A stretch of DNA of 64,000 nt from Gordonia amicalis NBRC 100051 = JCM 11271 (GTDB taxonomy: Bacteria; Actinomycetota; Actinomycetes; Mycobacteriales; Mycobacteriaceae), in contig NZ_BANS01000017.1 in the NCBI RefSeq assembly GCF_000332995.1, positions 1 to 64,000 on the forward strand, read 5' to 3'. Each line of letters opens with the position of its first letter. The first letter of the stretch is position 1. The notes beneath the pieces are model-generated. The model did not search any database and was not told where the DNA came from. It saw only the letters and a program-made list of their open reading frames with translations. A program made the position numbers and the translations under genes. Shown here piece after piece: positions 35,227 through 46,709 of the stretch.

Positions 35227-35887
35227 ATGACCGATCCGGCGGCCCTCGAACAGGCCTGCGCGAGCACCACCCGTACACGGTGAATCTCGCCTATCAGATG
35301 CTGGGTGACATCGGGGCTGCCGAGGACACCGCACAGGAGGCTTTCCTGCGGCTGGCCCGCGTCGAGATCGAACGCCTGCAGGACATCCGAGCGTGGCTGA
35401 CCGTGGTGACCGGGCGGTTGTGTCTGGACCACGTCCGATCCGCCCGAGCCCGCCTGGAACGTGTGGACACCGACGACGTCATCGAGACGGCCGCCCCGGG
35501 TGCAGATCCTGCCGACCGGATCACACTCGACGACGAGGTGCGGGCCGCGCTGTTCGAAGTGCTCAACCGGTTGTCCCCGGGAGAGCGTGTGCCACCGGCG
35601 ATCTGCAGGCGTTGACCGCCGTGCTCGACCCGACCGTCTGGGGTGTGGGCACGGTGCTGGCCGACCCGGCCCCGACGAAACAGGTCAACCACGGTCCCGA
35701 TTCCGTGGCCACGAACCTGCTGCGTCATCTCGGGCCCGGCGCGACGTTGGTGTGTGGGCCGGCCGGGGATCCGGTCCTGCTGGCGTACGACCGCCGCCGG
35801 TTGTTCGCCGTCGTCGTGCTGAGCATCCGGGACGGCCGGGTCGTCAGGATCGAGGCCACCGCGGACCCGTCGGCCCGAAATCGGTGA
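35227..35887 (+). pseudogene. ECF sigma factor (SigJ/ECF41-like), frameshifted and internally deleted
   Basis: The pieces read as an extracytoplasmic-function sigma factor with a C-terminal SnoaL-like domain. Region 2 is clear (NLAYQMLGDIGAAEDTAQEA, then LCLDHVRSARARLE). The start MTDPAALEQAW is lost to a one-base deletion near 35258-35259 (TGG-CGC reads TGCGC). At about 35587, LSPGERV, the start of region 4, jumps directly to CATGDLQALTAVLDP of the C-terminal domain in another frame. About 75-80 residues are missing compared with the usual length near 290-300. All of region 4, which binds the -35 element, is gone, so this cannot be a working sigma factor. Confidence 0.8.
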
Positions 35888-35956
35888 CTGCCGATCGGCG
35901 TCTCAGCTCGTGGCGGTCAGCGCAGGTGACGTGGCCTCTTGGATCCCGAGCAGGAT

Positions 35957-36358
35957 TCATCCGCGCCGGCGAAGCTCACGCCATTGCCGGATCATGGCGT
36001 CGACGTCGATGGTGTGGGCGACGACGCTGTGGGGCATCGCGATCTGACGCGCGGCGAGATGAGCTTCGCGCACGCGGCGGTTGAAGTCTTGGAGGATCTC
36101 ACGCACGGCGTCCTCGTCGGCGATGTCGCGCAACGACTCCGGGAAATCCTGTGCCTCCCGGCGTAATTGGAGAGGCGCGGGAAGGAGAGCCGACGAGTCC
36201 AGGTTCTCGTCGCGGATCTTGCGTTTGACCCACCAGTCGGGATCGTCGCTGTCGGAGAGGTCGAGTGGCTTCCCGGCGCCCGGAAGATTGTCGAACTCAC
36301 CGCGTTCGGTGGCCTCACGGATCATCCGCTCGACCCGGGACTCGAACCACGACGTCAT
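35957..36358 (-). CDS. DUF1992 family protein, 133 aa
   Basis: This is a small conserved protein of the DUF1992 (DnaJ-homologue-subfamily-C-28-like) family. The core reads ERMIREATERGEFDNLPGAG, then KPLDLSD near residue 32 and WWVKRKIRDENL near 44. The C-terminus is a charged helix ending WRELRRRG. Its function is unknown. It is read in the same direction as the suf operon and starts 19 bp after sufT, so it may be co-transcribed. The ATG is chosen at the family's usual N-terminus. Confidence 0.8.
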   Translation of the reverse strand: MTSWFESRVERMIREATERGEFDNLPGAGKPLDLSDSDDPDWWVKRKIRDENLDSSALLPAPLQLRREAQDFPESLRDIADEDAVREILQDFNRRVREAHLAARQIAMPHSVVAHTIDVDAMIRQWRELRRRG

Positions 36359-36377
36359 GAGCGTCGAGCGTTGGGAC

Positions 36378-36776
36378 CTAGACGGTGAAGCCGAGCGCCC
36401 GCAGCTGTTCCCGGCCGTCGTCGGTGATCTTGTCCGGGCCCCACGGCGGCAGCCAGACCCAGTTGATCTCCAGATCGGTGCAGAGACCACTGCTGACCAG
36501 CGCGCCGCGGGACTGGTCCTCGATGACGTCGGTCAGCGGGCACGCGGCGGAGGTGAGGGTCATGTCGATCTTCGCGACGGCGTCGTCGGTCACCTCGATG
36601 CCGTAGACGAGTCCGAGGTCGACGACGTTGATACCGAGTTCGGGGTCGACGACGTCGCGCATCGCCTCCTCGACGTCCTCGACGGCCGGCAGCGAGGTGG
36701 ACGGGGCGGCGGGTGTGCCGGTAGCCGTGGTGTCGGTTGCCGGTGTGTCTGTCGCGGTGGTGGTCTCGTCACTCAT
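36378..36776 (-). CDS. sufT: SufT-like Fe-S assembly protein (DUF59), 132 aa
   Basis: This DUF59/MIP18 domain protein takes part in Fe-S cluster maturation. A low-complexity Thr/Ala/Pro-rich N-terminus (1-30) precedes the domain: VEEAMRDVVDPELGINVVDL near residue 34, then SAACPL with the conserved Cys near 80. It ends in the WVWLPPWGPDKIT segment. The start overlaps the sufU stop by 4 bp (ATGA 36773-36776). It is the last suf gene, matching the mycobacterial arrangement. Confidence 0.9.
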   Translation of the reverse strand: MSDETTTATDTPATDTTATGTPAAPSTSLPAVEDVEEAMRDVVDPELGINVVDLGLVYGIEVTDDAVAKIDMTLTSAACPLTDVIEDQSRGALVSSGLCTDLEINWVWLPPWGPDKITDDGREQLRALGFTV

Positions 36777-37252
36777 GCTGACTCCACTTCTGTTTTCTGA
36801 CTGTCGATGTGGGCGTTCACCGTCTGGGAAAGTGCGTCCTTGAACGCCATCCAGCCGAGGAGTGCACATTTCACGCGTGCCGGGTACTTGCTGACCCCGG
36901 TGAACGCGATGCCGTCACCGATGATGTCCTCGTCGCCCGGGTCCTTGCCACGGGAGGTCATCATCGCAGTGAACGACTCGACGGTGGCCAGCGCCTCGCC
37001 GACCGGTTTGCCGACGATCAGGTCATGGAGAACCGACGTCGACGCCTGGGAGATCGAGCAGCCCTGGCCATCGTAGGAGACGTCGTCGATGGTTGCGCCG
37101 TCTCCGGACACCGCGACGCGGAGGGTCACCTCGTCACCGCACGTCGGATTGACGTGGTGCACCTCTGCGCCGAACGGCTCACGCAGTCCCCTACCGTGCG
37201 GGTGCTTGTAGTGGTCCAGGATCACTTCCTGGTACATCTGCTCCATACGCAT
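36773..37252 (-). CDS. sufU: SufU, sulfur-transfer zinc protein, 159 aa
   Basis: SufU accepts sulfane sulfur from the desulfurase SufS for Fe-S cluster assembly. The three conserved zinc-ligand cysteines are visible in NPTCGDEVTL, GQGCSISQAST and RVKCALLGW. The start is MRMEQMYQEVILDHYKHPHG, the family N-terminus. It follows sufS by three bases and overlaps sufT, so it lies inside the suf operon. Confidence 0.95.
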   Translation of the reverse strand: MRMEQMYQEVILDHYKHPHGRGLREPFGAEVHHVNPTCGDEVTLRVAVSGDGATIDDVSYDGQGCSISQASTSVLHDLIVGKPVGEALATVESFTAMMTSRGKDPGDEDIIGDGIAFTGVSKYPARVKCALLGWMAFKDALSQTVNAHIDSQKTEVESA

Positions 37253-37255
37253 TGC

Positions 37256-39342
<2,087 letters not shown>

Positions 39343-39396
39343 GTTCTGTGTTCTCTCTTACGGGCTGAGGAAGGTTCGGTCGGGCGCGGAAGCGGT

Positions 39397-40584
39397 TCAG
39401 GCGCCGGCGAGTTCGAGCTCGCGCTCGACGGCGGCGGACAGACGCTCGCGCAGCTCGGGAACGGCGATCTTGGCGATCACCTCGCCGAAGAATCCGCGGA
39501 TGACCAGGCGGCGCGCCTGATCCTCGGGGATGCCGCGAGCCTGCAGGTAGAACAGCTGCTCGTCGTCGAAACGTCCGGTGGCACTGGCGTGGCCGGCACC
39601 GACGATCTCGCCCGTCTCGATCTCGAGGTTGGGCACCGAGTCGGCGCGGGCGTTGTCGGTGAGCACCAGGTTGCGGTTGAGCTCGAAGGTGTCGGTGCCC
39701 TCGGCCTCGGCGCGGATCAGCACATCGCCGATCCAGACGGTGTGGGCCTCGCGCGACCGGTCGCCGCTCGTGTCACCCTGCAGCGCACCCTTGTACACCA
39801 CGTTCGAGCGGCAGTTGGGCTGGCTGTGGTCGACGAGCAGGCGCTGCTCGAGATGCTGTCCGGCGTCGGCGAAGTACAGCCCCCACAGCTCGACGTCGCC
39901 ACCCGGCGCGTCGTAGTGGACGATCGGCGACAGCCGGACGAGGTTGCCGCCGAAGCTGACCGCGAAGTGGCGGACCACGGCGTCGCGGCCGGTGCGCACG
40001 TGATGGGCGGCGACGTGCACGGCGTCGTCATCCCAGTCGTGCACGTTGACGACGGTGAGCGCGGCGCTGTCGCCGACGACGAATTCGACGTTCTCGGCAA
40101 AGGTCCCGCCGCCCTTCTGGTCCAGCACCACGACGGCGCGGGCAAAGGGTTCGAGCCGGACCTGGGTGTGCCCGAAGGCGGTCTCGCCCTCTCCGGGGCC
40201 GGTGACCGTGATGGTGACCGGCTCGGACAGCTCGACCTCGCGGCCCACGGTGACCACCGTGGCCTGGGTGAACGACGAGTACGCCTGTGCGGCAACCCGA
40301 TCGAAGGGCACGCCGCCCTGGCCGAGACGCTCGTCATCGCGTCCGACGGTGTCCACGGTCACACCGTCTGCGATACCGGTGACCTCGACGGTCGCCTCAC
40401 CGGTCCGCTGGGCGGAACCGTTGTGCAGACCGCGCAGGCGGCGGAACGGGGTGAAGCGCCAGGCCTCTTCGCGAGGGCTGGGCACCTCGAAGGCGTCGAC
40501 GTCGAACGAGGTGAACAGTTCACCCTTGTTGACGACAGGCGAATGCGAGCCCGGTGTGGAGACCGGGAGTGTCGGATCGGCCAT
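39397..40584 (-). CDS. sufD: Fe-S assembly protein SufD, 395 aa
   Basis: SufD is the beta-helical partner of SufB in the scaffold complex. It has the SUF-FeS assembly core, with HVRTGRDAVVRHFAVSFGGN near residue 210. The family C-terminal motif GHASATGRFDDEQLFYLQAR lies near 335, with a conserved His. Its ATG shares one base with the sufB stop (TGATG), so translation is coupled. Confidence 0.95.
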   Translation of the reverse strand: MADPTLPVSTPGSHSPVVNKGELFTSFDVDAFEVPSPREEAWRFTPFRRLRGLHNGSAQRTGEATVEVTGIADGVTVDTVGRDDERLGQGGVPFDRVAAQAYSSFTQATVVTVGREVELSEPVTITVTGPGEGETAFGHTQVRLEPFARAVVVLDQKGGGTFAENVEFVVGDSAALTVVNVHDWDDDAVHVAAHHVRTGRDAVVRHFAVSFGGNLVRLSPIVHYDAPGGDVELWGLYFADAGQHLEQRLLVDHSQPNCRSNVVYKGALQGDTSGDRSREAHTVWIGDVLIRAEAEGTDTFELNRNLVLTDNARADSVPNLEIETGEIVGAGHASATGRFDDEQLFYLQARGIPEDQARRLVIRGFFGEVIAKIAVPELRERLSAAVERELELAGA

Positions 40585-42038
40585 CAGCCGACGGCTCCTT
40601 CCATCTGAAGCTCGATCAGGCGGTTGAGCTCGAGCGCGTATTCCATCGGGAGTTCCTTGGCGATCGGCTCGACGAAGCCGCGGACCACCATGGCCATCGC
40701 CTCGTCCTCGGTCAGGCCGCGGCTCATCAGGTAGAAGAGCTGATCGTCACTGACCTTCGAGACGGTCGCCTCATGCCCCATCGTCACATCGTCCTCACGG
40801 ATGTCGACGTAGGGGTAGGTGTCGCTGCGCGAGATCGTGTCGACCAGCAGCGCATCGCATTTGACCGTCGACCGGCTGCCGTGGGCGCCGTTGTTGATCT
40901 TGATCAGTCCGCGGTAGGAGGCACGGCCACCGCCGCGGGCCACCGACTTCGAGACGATGTTGCTCGAGGTGTTCGGTGCCAGGTGGACCATCTTGGAACC
41001 GGTGTCCTGGTGCTGTCCCTCGCCGGCGAATGCGACCGAGAGGACCTCGCCCTTGGCGTGCTCACCGGTCAGCCACACGGCCGGGTACTTCATGGTGACC
41101 TTGGAACCGATGTTGCCGTCGATCCACTCCATGGTGGCGCCGGCCTCGGCCTTGGCACGCTTGGTGACCAGGTTGTAGACGTTGTTCGACCAGTTCTGGA
41201 TGGTCGTGTAGCGGCAGCGGCCGCCCTTCTTGACGATGATCTCGACGACCGCGGAGTGCAGCGAGTCGGTCTTGTAGATCGGCGCGGTACAACCCTCGAC
41301 GTAGTGCACGTAGGCACCCTCGTCGACGATGATCAGCGTGCGTTCGAACTGACCCATGTTCTCGGTGTTGATCCGGAAGTAGGCCTGCAGCGGGATGTCG
41401 ACGTGGACACCCGGCGGGACGTAGATGAACGATCCACCCGACCACACGGCGGTGTTCAACGCGGAGAACTTGTTGTCGCCGGCCGGGATGACCGAACCGA
41501 AGTACTCCTGGAACAGCTCCGGGTGCTCCTTGAGACCGGTGTCGGTGTCGAGGAAGATCACGCCCTGCTTCTCGAGATCCTCGCGGATCGAGTGGTAGAC
41601 GACCTCGGACTCGTACTGCGCGGCGACACCGGCGACCAGCCGCTGCTTCTCCGCTTCCGGGATGCCGAGCCGGTCGTAGGTGTTCTTGATGTCCTCGGGC
41701 AGGTCCTCCCACGAGGCGGCCTGCTTCTCGCTCGAGCGCACGAAGTACTTGATGTTGTCGAAGTCGATGCCCTCGAGTCCTGCACCCCAGTGCGGCATCG
41801 GCTTCTTGTCGAAGATCTTGAGAGCCTTGAGGCGCTGTTCGAGCATCCACTCGGGCTCGCTTTTCTTCGACGAGATGTCGGCGACGACGGCCGGGGACAG
41901 GCCGCGCTTGGCGCTGGCACCGGCGACGTCGGAGTCTGCCCAGCCGTAGCCGTACGTCCCGAGGGACGCGATCGTCTCCTCCTGTGTGAGGGGAGCCGCG
42001 GCGGACGGCGTGGTGGCGGCCGGATCGGTGACGGTCAT
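40584..42038 (-). CDS. sufB: Fe-S assembly protein SufB, 484 aa
   Basis: SufB is the main scaffold on which the Fe-S cluster is built. Conserved segments include [20 protein letters not shown] near residue 83, [20 protein letters not shown] with the conserved Cys near 262, and [20 protein letters not shown] near 430. The gene is uninterrupted: there is no intein, whereas several mycobacterial sufB genes carry one. The ATG overlaps the sufR stop by 4 bp. Confidence 0.96.
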   Translation of the reverse strand: MTVTDPAATTPSAAAPLTQEETIASLGTYGYGWADSDVAGASAKRGLSPAVVADISSKKSEPEWMLEQRLKALKIFDKKPMPHWGAGLEGIDFDNIKYFVRSSEKQAASWEDLPEDIKNTYDRLGIPEAEKQRLVAGVAAQYESEVVYHSIREDLEKQGVIFLDTDTGLKEHPELFQEYFGSVIPAGDNKFSALNTAVWSGGSFIYVPPGVHVDIPLQAYFRINTENMGQFERTLIIVDEGAYVHYVEGCTAPIYKTDSLHSAVVEIIVKKGGRCRYTTIQNWSNNVYNLVTKRAKAEAGATMEWIDGNIGSKVTMKYPAVWLTGEHAKGEVLSVAFAGEGQHQDTGSKMVHLAPNTSSNIVSKSVARGGGRASYRGLIKINNGAHGSRSTVKCDALLVDTISRSDTYPYVDIREDDVTMGHEATVSKVSDDQLFYLMSRGLTEDEAMAMVVRGFVEPIAKELPMEYALELNRLIELQMEGAVG

Positions 42039-42838
42039 CGCGTGGCCTTTCGGGTTGTCGTGGGCTGGGCGGGTGCGGTCGTGGAGAGTGGGGTCTCGCG
42101 CGGGGGCGATTCCGGTGGTGGATGCATCGGCACGTGGGTCGTGCAGGCGCAGTCGCCGTTGGCGATGGTCGCCAGGCGCTGCACATGCGTGCCGAGCAGT
42201 TCGGTGAAGACCGCGGTCTCGGCCTCGCACAGTTCGGGGAACTCGGTGGCGACGTGCGCCACCGGGCAGTGGTGCTGGCAGATCTGGATGCCGTTGCCGA
42301 CCTGCCGGGTGTTGGCGGCGTAGCCCGCACCCGTCAACGCATCGGCGATCTCGTCGACGGTGTCTGCCACATTCACCGGATCGGTGCTCGGTTCGACGTC
42401 GGCGACGATCCGCTCGACTCGTTCACGGGCGAACTCGGCGACCGCGTCGTGACCACCGAGGTCACGGAGCTTGCGCATCGCCGCCCCGGCGAGGTCGTCG
42501 TAGGCGTGACGCATCTTGCCGCGCCCGGATGCGGTGAGCTGGAACCATTTGGCCGGACGTCCGCGGCCCCGCTGACCGAAACCGGTCGATGCGACCTCGA
42601 TGTCCCCGGCCGCGGTGAGCGCGTCGAGGTGACGGCGCACGCCGGCCGCGGAGATACCGAGACGCTCGCCGATCTCGCCCGCGGTCAGCGGGCCGTCTTC
42701 GACGAGCAGGTTCAGGACGGCATCACGGGTCTGACCGTCGTGGTGCGCATCGGCACCGGCGGTCGTGTGAGGGGTCGCCGTACCAGCGGAGGGCACGGCA
42801 TTGCGGCCGCCCGAGGGCAGCACAACATCGTTCCGCAT
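42035..42838 (-). CDS. sufR: SufR, Fe-S cluster-sensing repressor of the suf operon, 267 aa
   Basis: This is an ArsR/DeoR-type winged-helix regulator. The DNA-binding region (about 35-100) contains [20 protein letters not shown]. The C-terminal half has the cysteines expected to hold a [4Fe-4S] cluster, in [11 protein letters not shown] and FPELCEAE, plus an extra pair near CACTTH. In mycobacteria, as I recall, SufR with its cluster represses the suf operon it leads. The ATG at 42838 is preferred; earlier in-frame codons would run through the SufR-like operator. It is the first gene of the operon. Confidence 0.93.
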   Translation of the reverse strand: MRNDVVLPSGGRNAVPSAGTATPHTTAGADAHHDGQTRDAVLNLLVEDGPLTAGEIGERLGISAAGVRRHLDALTAAGDIEVASTGFGQRGRGRPAKWFQLTASGRGKMRHAYDDLAGAAMRKLRDLGGHDAVAEFARERVERIVADVEPSTDPVNVADTVDEIADALTGAGYAANTRQVGNGIQICQHHCPVAHVATEFPELCEAETAVFTELLGTHVQRLATIANGDCACTTHVPMHPPPESPPRETPLSTTAPAQPTTTRKATR

Positions 42839-42843
42839 GGTTT

Positions 42844-42885
42844 TCACAACACGAGTGTGACGTAATTGATTCCTCGCTGCCAGCA
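42844..42885 (-). promoter_or_regulatory. SufR-type operator and promoter of the suf operon
   Basis: On the minus strand ACACT-N5-TGTGA lies at 42844-42858, five bases before the sufR ATG. This is the palindrome I recall for M. tuberculosis SufR. Upstream are a TTGCTG element (near 42880-42885) and, after about 16 bp, a TACGTC-like -10 box, so the operator would cover the transcription start. Confidence 0.7.
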
Positions 42886-42986
42886 AGGGTGCCCTTAGCG
42901 ATGCGTCCGATTCCGTCCTCCGGTCCCGCATGTTGCCGATAAAGGGTGGTGGCGAGGGATCCGTCCCCGCCGATTAGAGTCGTCGT

Positions 42987-44846
42987 GTGCCCGAAACCAC
43001 AGCTGGCCGCCGCGTGCCGGACTTCTTCGGACTCGTGTGGAATCACCTGATCACCGTGCTGAACTACCTCGGCCTGCGCAAACAGCGCCCCGTCGGCCCC
43101 GACACCGACACCAGCGAGCAGCGCGGCGACTACGGAAAGACCGTCGCCCGCCTACACGACGACGAACGCGAGGTCGGACCCCTCAACGCCGCGGAGACCC
43201 GTCGTCTCCGCCGCATCAAGCTCTTCGGCGCCACCGGTTCGGTCCTGATCCTGATCGGCGCCCTCGGCACCGGTGCGGTGCCGGTGCTGCAGAACCCGGT
43301 CGCCGGCATGCGCGTGCTGTCACTCCCGTCCCGGATGTTCGGCACCGCCCTCGCACTGTCGATCGGCGGCACGATCACCCTGGTGGTCGCATGGCTGCTG
43401 ATCGGCCGCTTCGCCGTCGGCCGCCTCAGCGTCGAGGTCCGGCACGGACGGAGTCCGGAACGACGGATGAGCCGCCGCCAGGCCGACCGGACCCTCATGC
43501 TGTGGATCACACCGATCGTGCTGGCTCCTCCGCTACTGAGCAAGGACATCTACTCCTACCTGGCCCAGAGTGCGATCGCCTCCCGCGGCATGGATCCCTA
43601 CTCGGTGAGCCCGGTTCGCGGTCTGGGCGTCGACCACATCCTCACGCGGTCGGTGCCCAACCTGTGGCGGGACACCCCCGCGCCCTACGGACCGCTGTTC
43701 CTGTGGATCGGCGAGGGCATCACCAAGGTGACCGGCGCGAACATCACCGCCGCGATCTTCCTGCATCGCATCGTCGCCCTGATCGGCATCGCGCTCATCG
43801 TGTGGGCGCTGCCGCGACTGGCGAAGCGCTGCGGGGTGTCGTCGGTGGCCGCCCTGTGGCTCGGCGCGATGAACCCGCTCGTGATCCTGCATCTGGTGGG
43901 CGGCATCCACAACGAGGCACTCATGCTCGGTCTGATGCTCGTGGGCCTCGAGCTGAGCTTCCGCGCCATCTACGGCGTCGACCGGTTACGGAAACCGGGG
44001 ACGCTGATACCCACGAGAGCAGGCTGGATCCTGATCGCCAGTGGAGCCGTTCTCGCCGCGTCGGCGATGATCAAGGTGACCTCGATGCTCGCGCTCGGCT
44101 TCGTCGGCATCGCCCTGGCGATGCGCTGGGGTGCGACGCTGCCCGCCCTGCGGCACGCACCCGTCCGGGAGTGGTGGACGCGGTCGAAGTGGTCGGTGTA
44201 CGCCCTCGGCGTCTCCGCCGGGTTCTACGTGGTCGTGCTCGGCATCGTGATGGTCGGGATCTCGCTGGCGACCGGGCTCGGATTCGGCTGGACGGGCACG
44301 CTGTCGACCGGCGAGATCGTCCGGTCGTGGATGTCGATGCCGACGCTGCTCGGGGTGACGACGGGTCGGATCGGTGTGACCCTCGGACTCGGCGAGCACA
44401 CCCAGGCGATCCTCGAGGTCGCACGCCCGATCGGGCAGCTCGTCGCCGGCCTCTTCATCATCCGGTGGATGCTCGCGACGTTGGGCGGACGCCTGCATCC
44501 GCTGGGCGCGCTGGGTGTGTCGATGGCCACAGTCGTGCTGTTCTTCCCGTTCGTCCAGGCCTGGTACCTGCTGTGGGCGGTCATTCCGCTGGCTGCCTGG
44601 GCGACCGGCCCGTGGTTCCGGATCTCGACCATCTCCGCATCGGCGATCATCGCCATCGTGGTGATGCCGACGAGCTCCAACACCAGCGGAGTCGTTCTCG
44701 CGCAGGGTCTTCTGGCAGGTGTGATCATGGTCGCAGCGCTGACCGCGCTGTTCTTCGAGGACCGGTCACCGCGCCGATGGCGTCGTCGCAGAACGGGGGC
44801 CTCCGACGACACCCCGGAGCCCGCGGAGAACGCGCCGACGCGGTGA
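42987..44846 (+). CDS. mptB: Alpha-(1->6)-mannopyranosyltransferase (MptB-like), 619 aa
   Basis: This is a GT-C-type polytopic glycosyltransferase that initiates the mannan core of lipomannan/lipoarabinomannan, using polyprenyl-phosphomannose at the outer membrane face. After a hydrophilic N-terminus (1-75) there are about 12-13 predicted membrane helices. The first long loop carries the GT-C signature region PPLLSKDIYSYLAQSAIASRG (about 183-203) with the acidic KDIYSY motif. The GTG at 42987 follows a TAGAGT -10 box (42975-42980) by six bases, suggesting a leaderless mRNA. It lies divergent from sufR, as Rv1459c does in M. tuberculosis (from memory). MptA is the alternative, but the position favours MptB. 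Confidence 0.88.
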   Translation: MPETTAGRRVPDFFGLVWNHLITVLNYLGLRKQRPVGPDTDTSEQRGDYGKTVARLHDDEREVGPLNAAETRRLRRIKLFGATGSVLILIGALGTGAVPVLQNPVAGMRVLSLPSRMFGTALALSIGGTITLVVAWLLIGRFAVGRLSVEVRHGRSPERRMSRRQADRTLMLWITPIVLAPPLLSKDIYSYLAQSAIASRGMDPYSVSPVRGLGVDHILTRSVPNLWRDTPAPYGPLFLWIGEGITKVTGANITAAIFLHRIVALIGIALIVWALPRLAKRCGVSSVAALWLGAMNPLVILHLVGGIHNEALMLGLMLVGLELSFRAIYGVDRLRKPGTLIPTRAGWILIASGAVLAASAMIKVTSMLALGFVGIALAMRWGATLPALRHAPVREWWTRSKWSVYALGVSAGFYVVVLGIVMVGISLATGLGFGWTGTLSTGEIVRSWMSMPTLLGVTTGRIGVTLGLGEHTQAILEVARPIGQLVAGLFIIRWMLATLGGRLHPLGALGVSMATVVLFFPFVQAWYLLWAVIPLAAWATGPWFRISTISASAIIAIVVMPTSSNTSGVVLAQGLLAGVIMVAALTALFFEDRSPRRWRRRRTGASDDTPEPAENAPTR

Positions 44847-44900
44847 CGATCCCCCACCGCACCCGCGAACGGCGTTTTTCGTCCGCGGGGTCCGAGCGCC

Positions 44901-44913
44901 TAGTCTGACCTGT
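44901..44913 (+). promoter_or_regulatory. -10 box of a leaderless promoter for the ABC exporter operon
   Basis: TAGTCT at 44901-44906 lies seven bases before the GTG at 44914. No Shine-Dalgarno is seen, so the ABC exporter and ctaA genes may be read from a leaderless transcript. Confidence 0.5.
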
Positions 44914-45894
44914 GTGCGCGGCACGACTTCTCGGCAGATCAACGACGACGATCAGATGGACGATCGTCTGCTGAGTGTTCCCGCGGTCGAGGTTCGCGGA
45001 CTGGTCAAGACCTTCGGCGACCGTACCGCGGTCGACAGGCTCGATCTGACGGTGGAACGCGGCCAGATCCTCGCCCTCCTCGGACCGAACGGCGCGGGCA
45101 AGACCACCACCGTCGAGATCTGTGAGGGCTTCACCGAACCGGACGCCGGCACCGTGCGGGTCCTCGGACTCGATCCCATCGCCGACAACGACGCCCTCCG
45201 GCGCCGCGTCGGCGTGATGCTGCAGGGCGGCGGCGCCTACCCCGGTGCCCGTGCCGAAGAGATGTTGCGGCTGGTCGCAGCGCATTCGGCCGACCCCATC
45301 GACCCCGAGTTCCTCATCGAAGCGCTCGGGCTCGGCGAGGTCCGGCGCACGTCGTACCGCAGGCTGTCCGGCGGGCAGCAGCAGCGCCTCGCCCTCGCCT
45401 GCGCCATCGTCGGCCGTCCCGAGCTCGTGTTCCTCGACGAGCCGACCGCCGGCCTCGACGCCCACGCACGTCTCGTCGTCTGGGAGCTCGTCGACCGCCT
45501 CCGCGCCGACGGCGTGTCCGTCCTCCTCACGACCCATCTCATGGACGAGGCGGAGCAACTGGCCGATCAGGTCGTGATCATCGATCACGGCCGCGCGGTC
45601 GCCGCCGGGACCCCCGCCGACCTCACCAGCACCGGCGCCGAGAACGAATTGCGGTTCACCGCGCCCCGCGGACTCGATCTGTCGATGCTGACGCTCGCAC
45701 TGCCCGAGGGATATCACTGCACCGAGTCCAACCCGGGCTCCTACCTCGTCCTCGGCCCGATGACCCCGCAGGTGCTCGCGACCGTGACCGCCTGGTGCGC
45801 CAAGATCAACGTCCTCGCCACCGACCTGCGGGTCGAGACCCGGAGTCTCGAAGACGTCTTTCTCGACCTGACCGGACGGGCCTTACGACAGTGA
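44914..45894 (+). CDS. ABC transporter ATP-binding protein, 326 aa
   Basis: This is the ATPase of a drug/lipid-type (DRA/CcmA-like) ABC exporter. Walker A GPNGAGKTTT lies near residue 54, signature LSGGQQQRLALA near 147, and Walker B LVFLDEPTAGLD near 170. The C-terminal extension (about 245-326) ends LEDVFLDLTGRALRQ, as in DrrA-like proteins. The stop overlaps the permease start (GTGA 45891-45894). In mycobacteria this transporter lies between mptB and ctaA/ctaB. Its substrate is not known; proximity to haem A genes suggests a link to cytochrome assembly, which is inference. Confidence 0.9.
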   Translation: MRGTTSRQINDDDQMDDRLLSVPAVEVRGLVKTFGDRTAVDRLDLTVERGQILALLGPNGAGKTTTVEICEGFTEPDAGTVRVLGLDPIADNDALRRRVGVMLQGGGAYPGARAEEMLRLVAAHSADPIDPEFLIEALGLGEVRRTSYRRLSGGQQQRLALACAIVGRPELVFLDEPTAGLDAHARLVVWELVDRLRADGVSVLLTTHLMDEAEQLADQVVIIDHGRAVAAGTPADLTSTGAENELRFTAPRGLDLSMLTLALPEGYHCTESNPGSYLVLGPMTPQVLATVTAWCAKINVLATDLRVETRSLEDVFLDLTGRALRQ

Positions 45895-46709
45895 ACAGCC
45901 CCACAGTGAACTCCCCCGCTCCCCAGACGGCCCTCTTCGCCGAGGGCATGTTCCGTCCCGCGCCGCGCCCGGCATCCCTGACGGCGATGATCGTCGCCCA
46001 GTCCACTCTCGAGCTCAAGCTCCTGCTCCGCAACGGTGAGCAGTTGCTGCTCACCATGTTCATCCCGATCACCTTGCTCATCGGGTTGTGCCTGCTGCCC
46101 ATCAACACGACCTTCGGCGCCGGTCCGGCCGAGCGCGCCACGCTCTTCGTCCCGGCGATCCTGACGGTCGCCGTGATGTCGACGGCGTTCACCGGCCAGG
46201 CGATCGCCGTCGGCTTCGACCGGCGCTACGGCGCGCTGAAACGGTTGGGCGCCACACCGATCCCGAGGTGGGGCATCATCGTCGGGAAATCGGTGGCGGT
46301 GCTGATCGTGGTGGCGCTGCAGTCGGTCATCCTGGGCGCGATCGGATTCGCCTTCGGCTGGCGGCCCGACGCGCTCGGCCTGCTCATCGGCGCACTGGTG
46401 ATCACCATCGGCACCGCCTGCTTCGCCACCCTCGGCCTGCTGCTGGGCGGCACGCTCAAGGCCGAGGTCGTCCTGGCCCTGGCGAACCTGCTGTGGTTCG
46501 CGTTCATCGGTCTCGGCAGCCTCGTGGTCGTCGATTCCAACGTGCCCGGCGCCGTGCACACCCTTGCACGATGCATCCCCTCGGGTGCGCTCAGTGAGGC
46601 CCTGGAGATGGCCGCACGAGGTTCGTTCGACGCCTTCGGGGTGGGCGTCCTGCTGGTGTGGGCCGCAGTGGCCGGCACCTTGGCCGTGAGGTGGTTCCGA
46701 TTCCGATGA
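45891..46709 (+). CDS. ABC transporter permease (ABC-2 type), 272 aa
   Basis: This is the membrane subunit for the preceding ATPase. Six hydrophobic segments are visible, at about residues 50-70, 84-104, 134-156, 162-186, 196-214 and 247-266. RRYGALKRLGATPIPRWG (about 108-125) is the cytoplasmic coupling loop typical of ABC-2 exporters. The GTG at 45891 overlaps the ATPase stop. Its own stop overlaps the ctaA start (ATGA 46706-46709), so the three genes are translated together. Confidence 0.9.
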   Translation: MNSPTVNSPAPQTALFAEGMFRPAPRPASLTAMIVAQSTLELKLLLRNGEQLLLTMFIPITLLIGLCLLPINTTFGAGPAERATLFVPAILTVAVMSTAFTGQAIAVGFDRRYGALKRLGATPIPRWGIIVGKSVAVLIVVALQSVILGAIGFAFGWRPDALGLLIGALVITIGTACFATLGLLLGGTLKAEVVLALANLLWFAFIGLGSLVVVDSNVPGAVHTLARCIPSGALSEALEMAARGSFDAFGVGVLLVWAAVAGTLAVRWFRFR

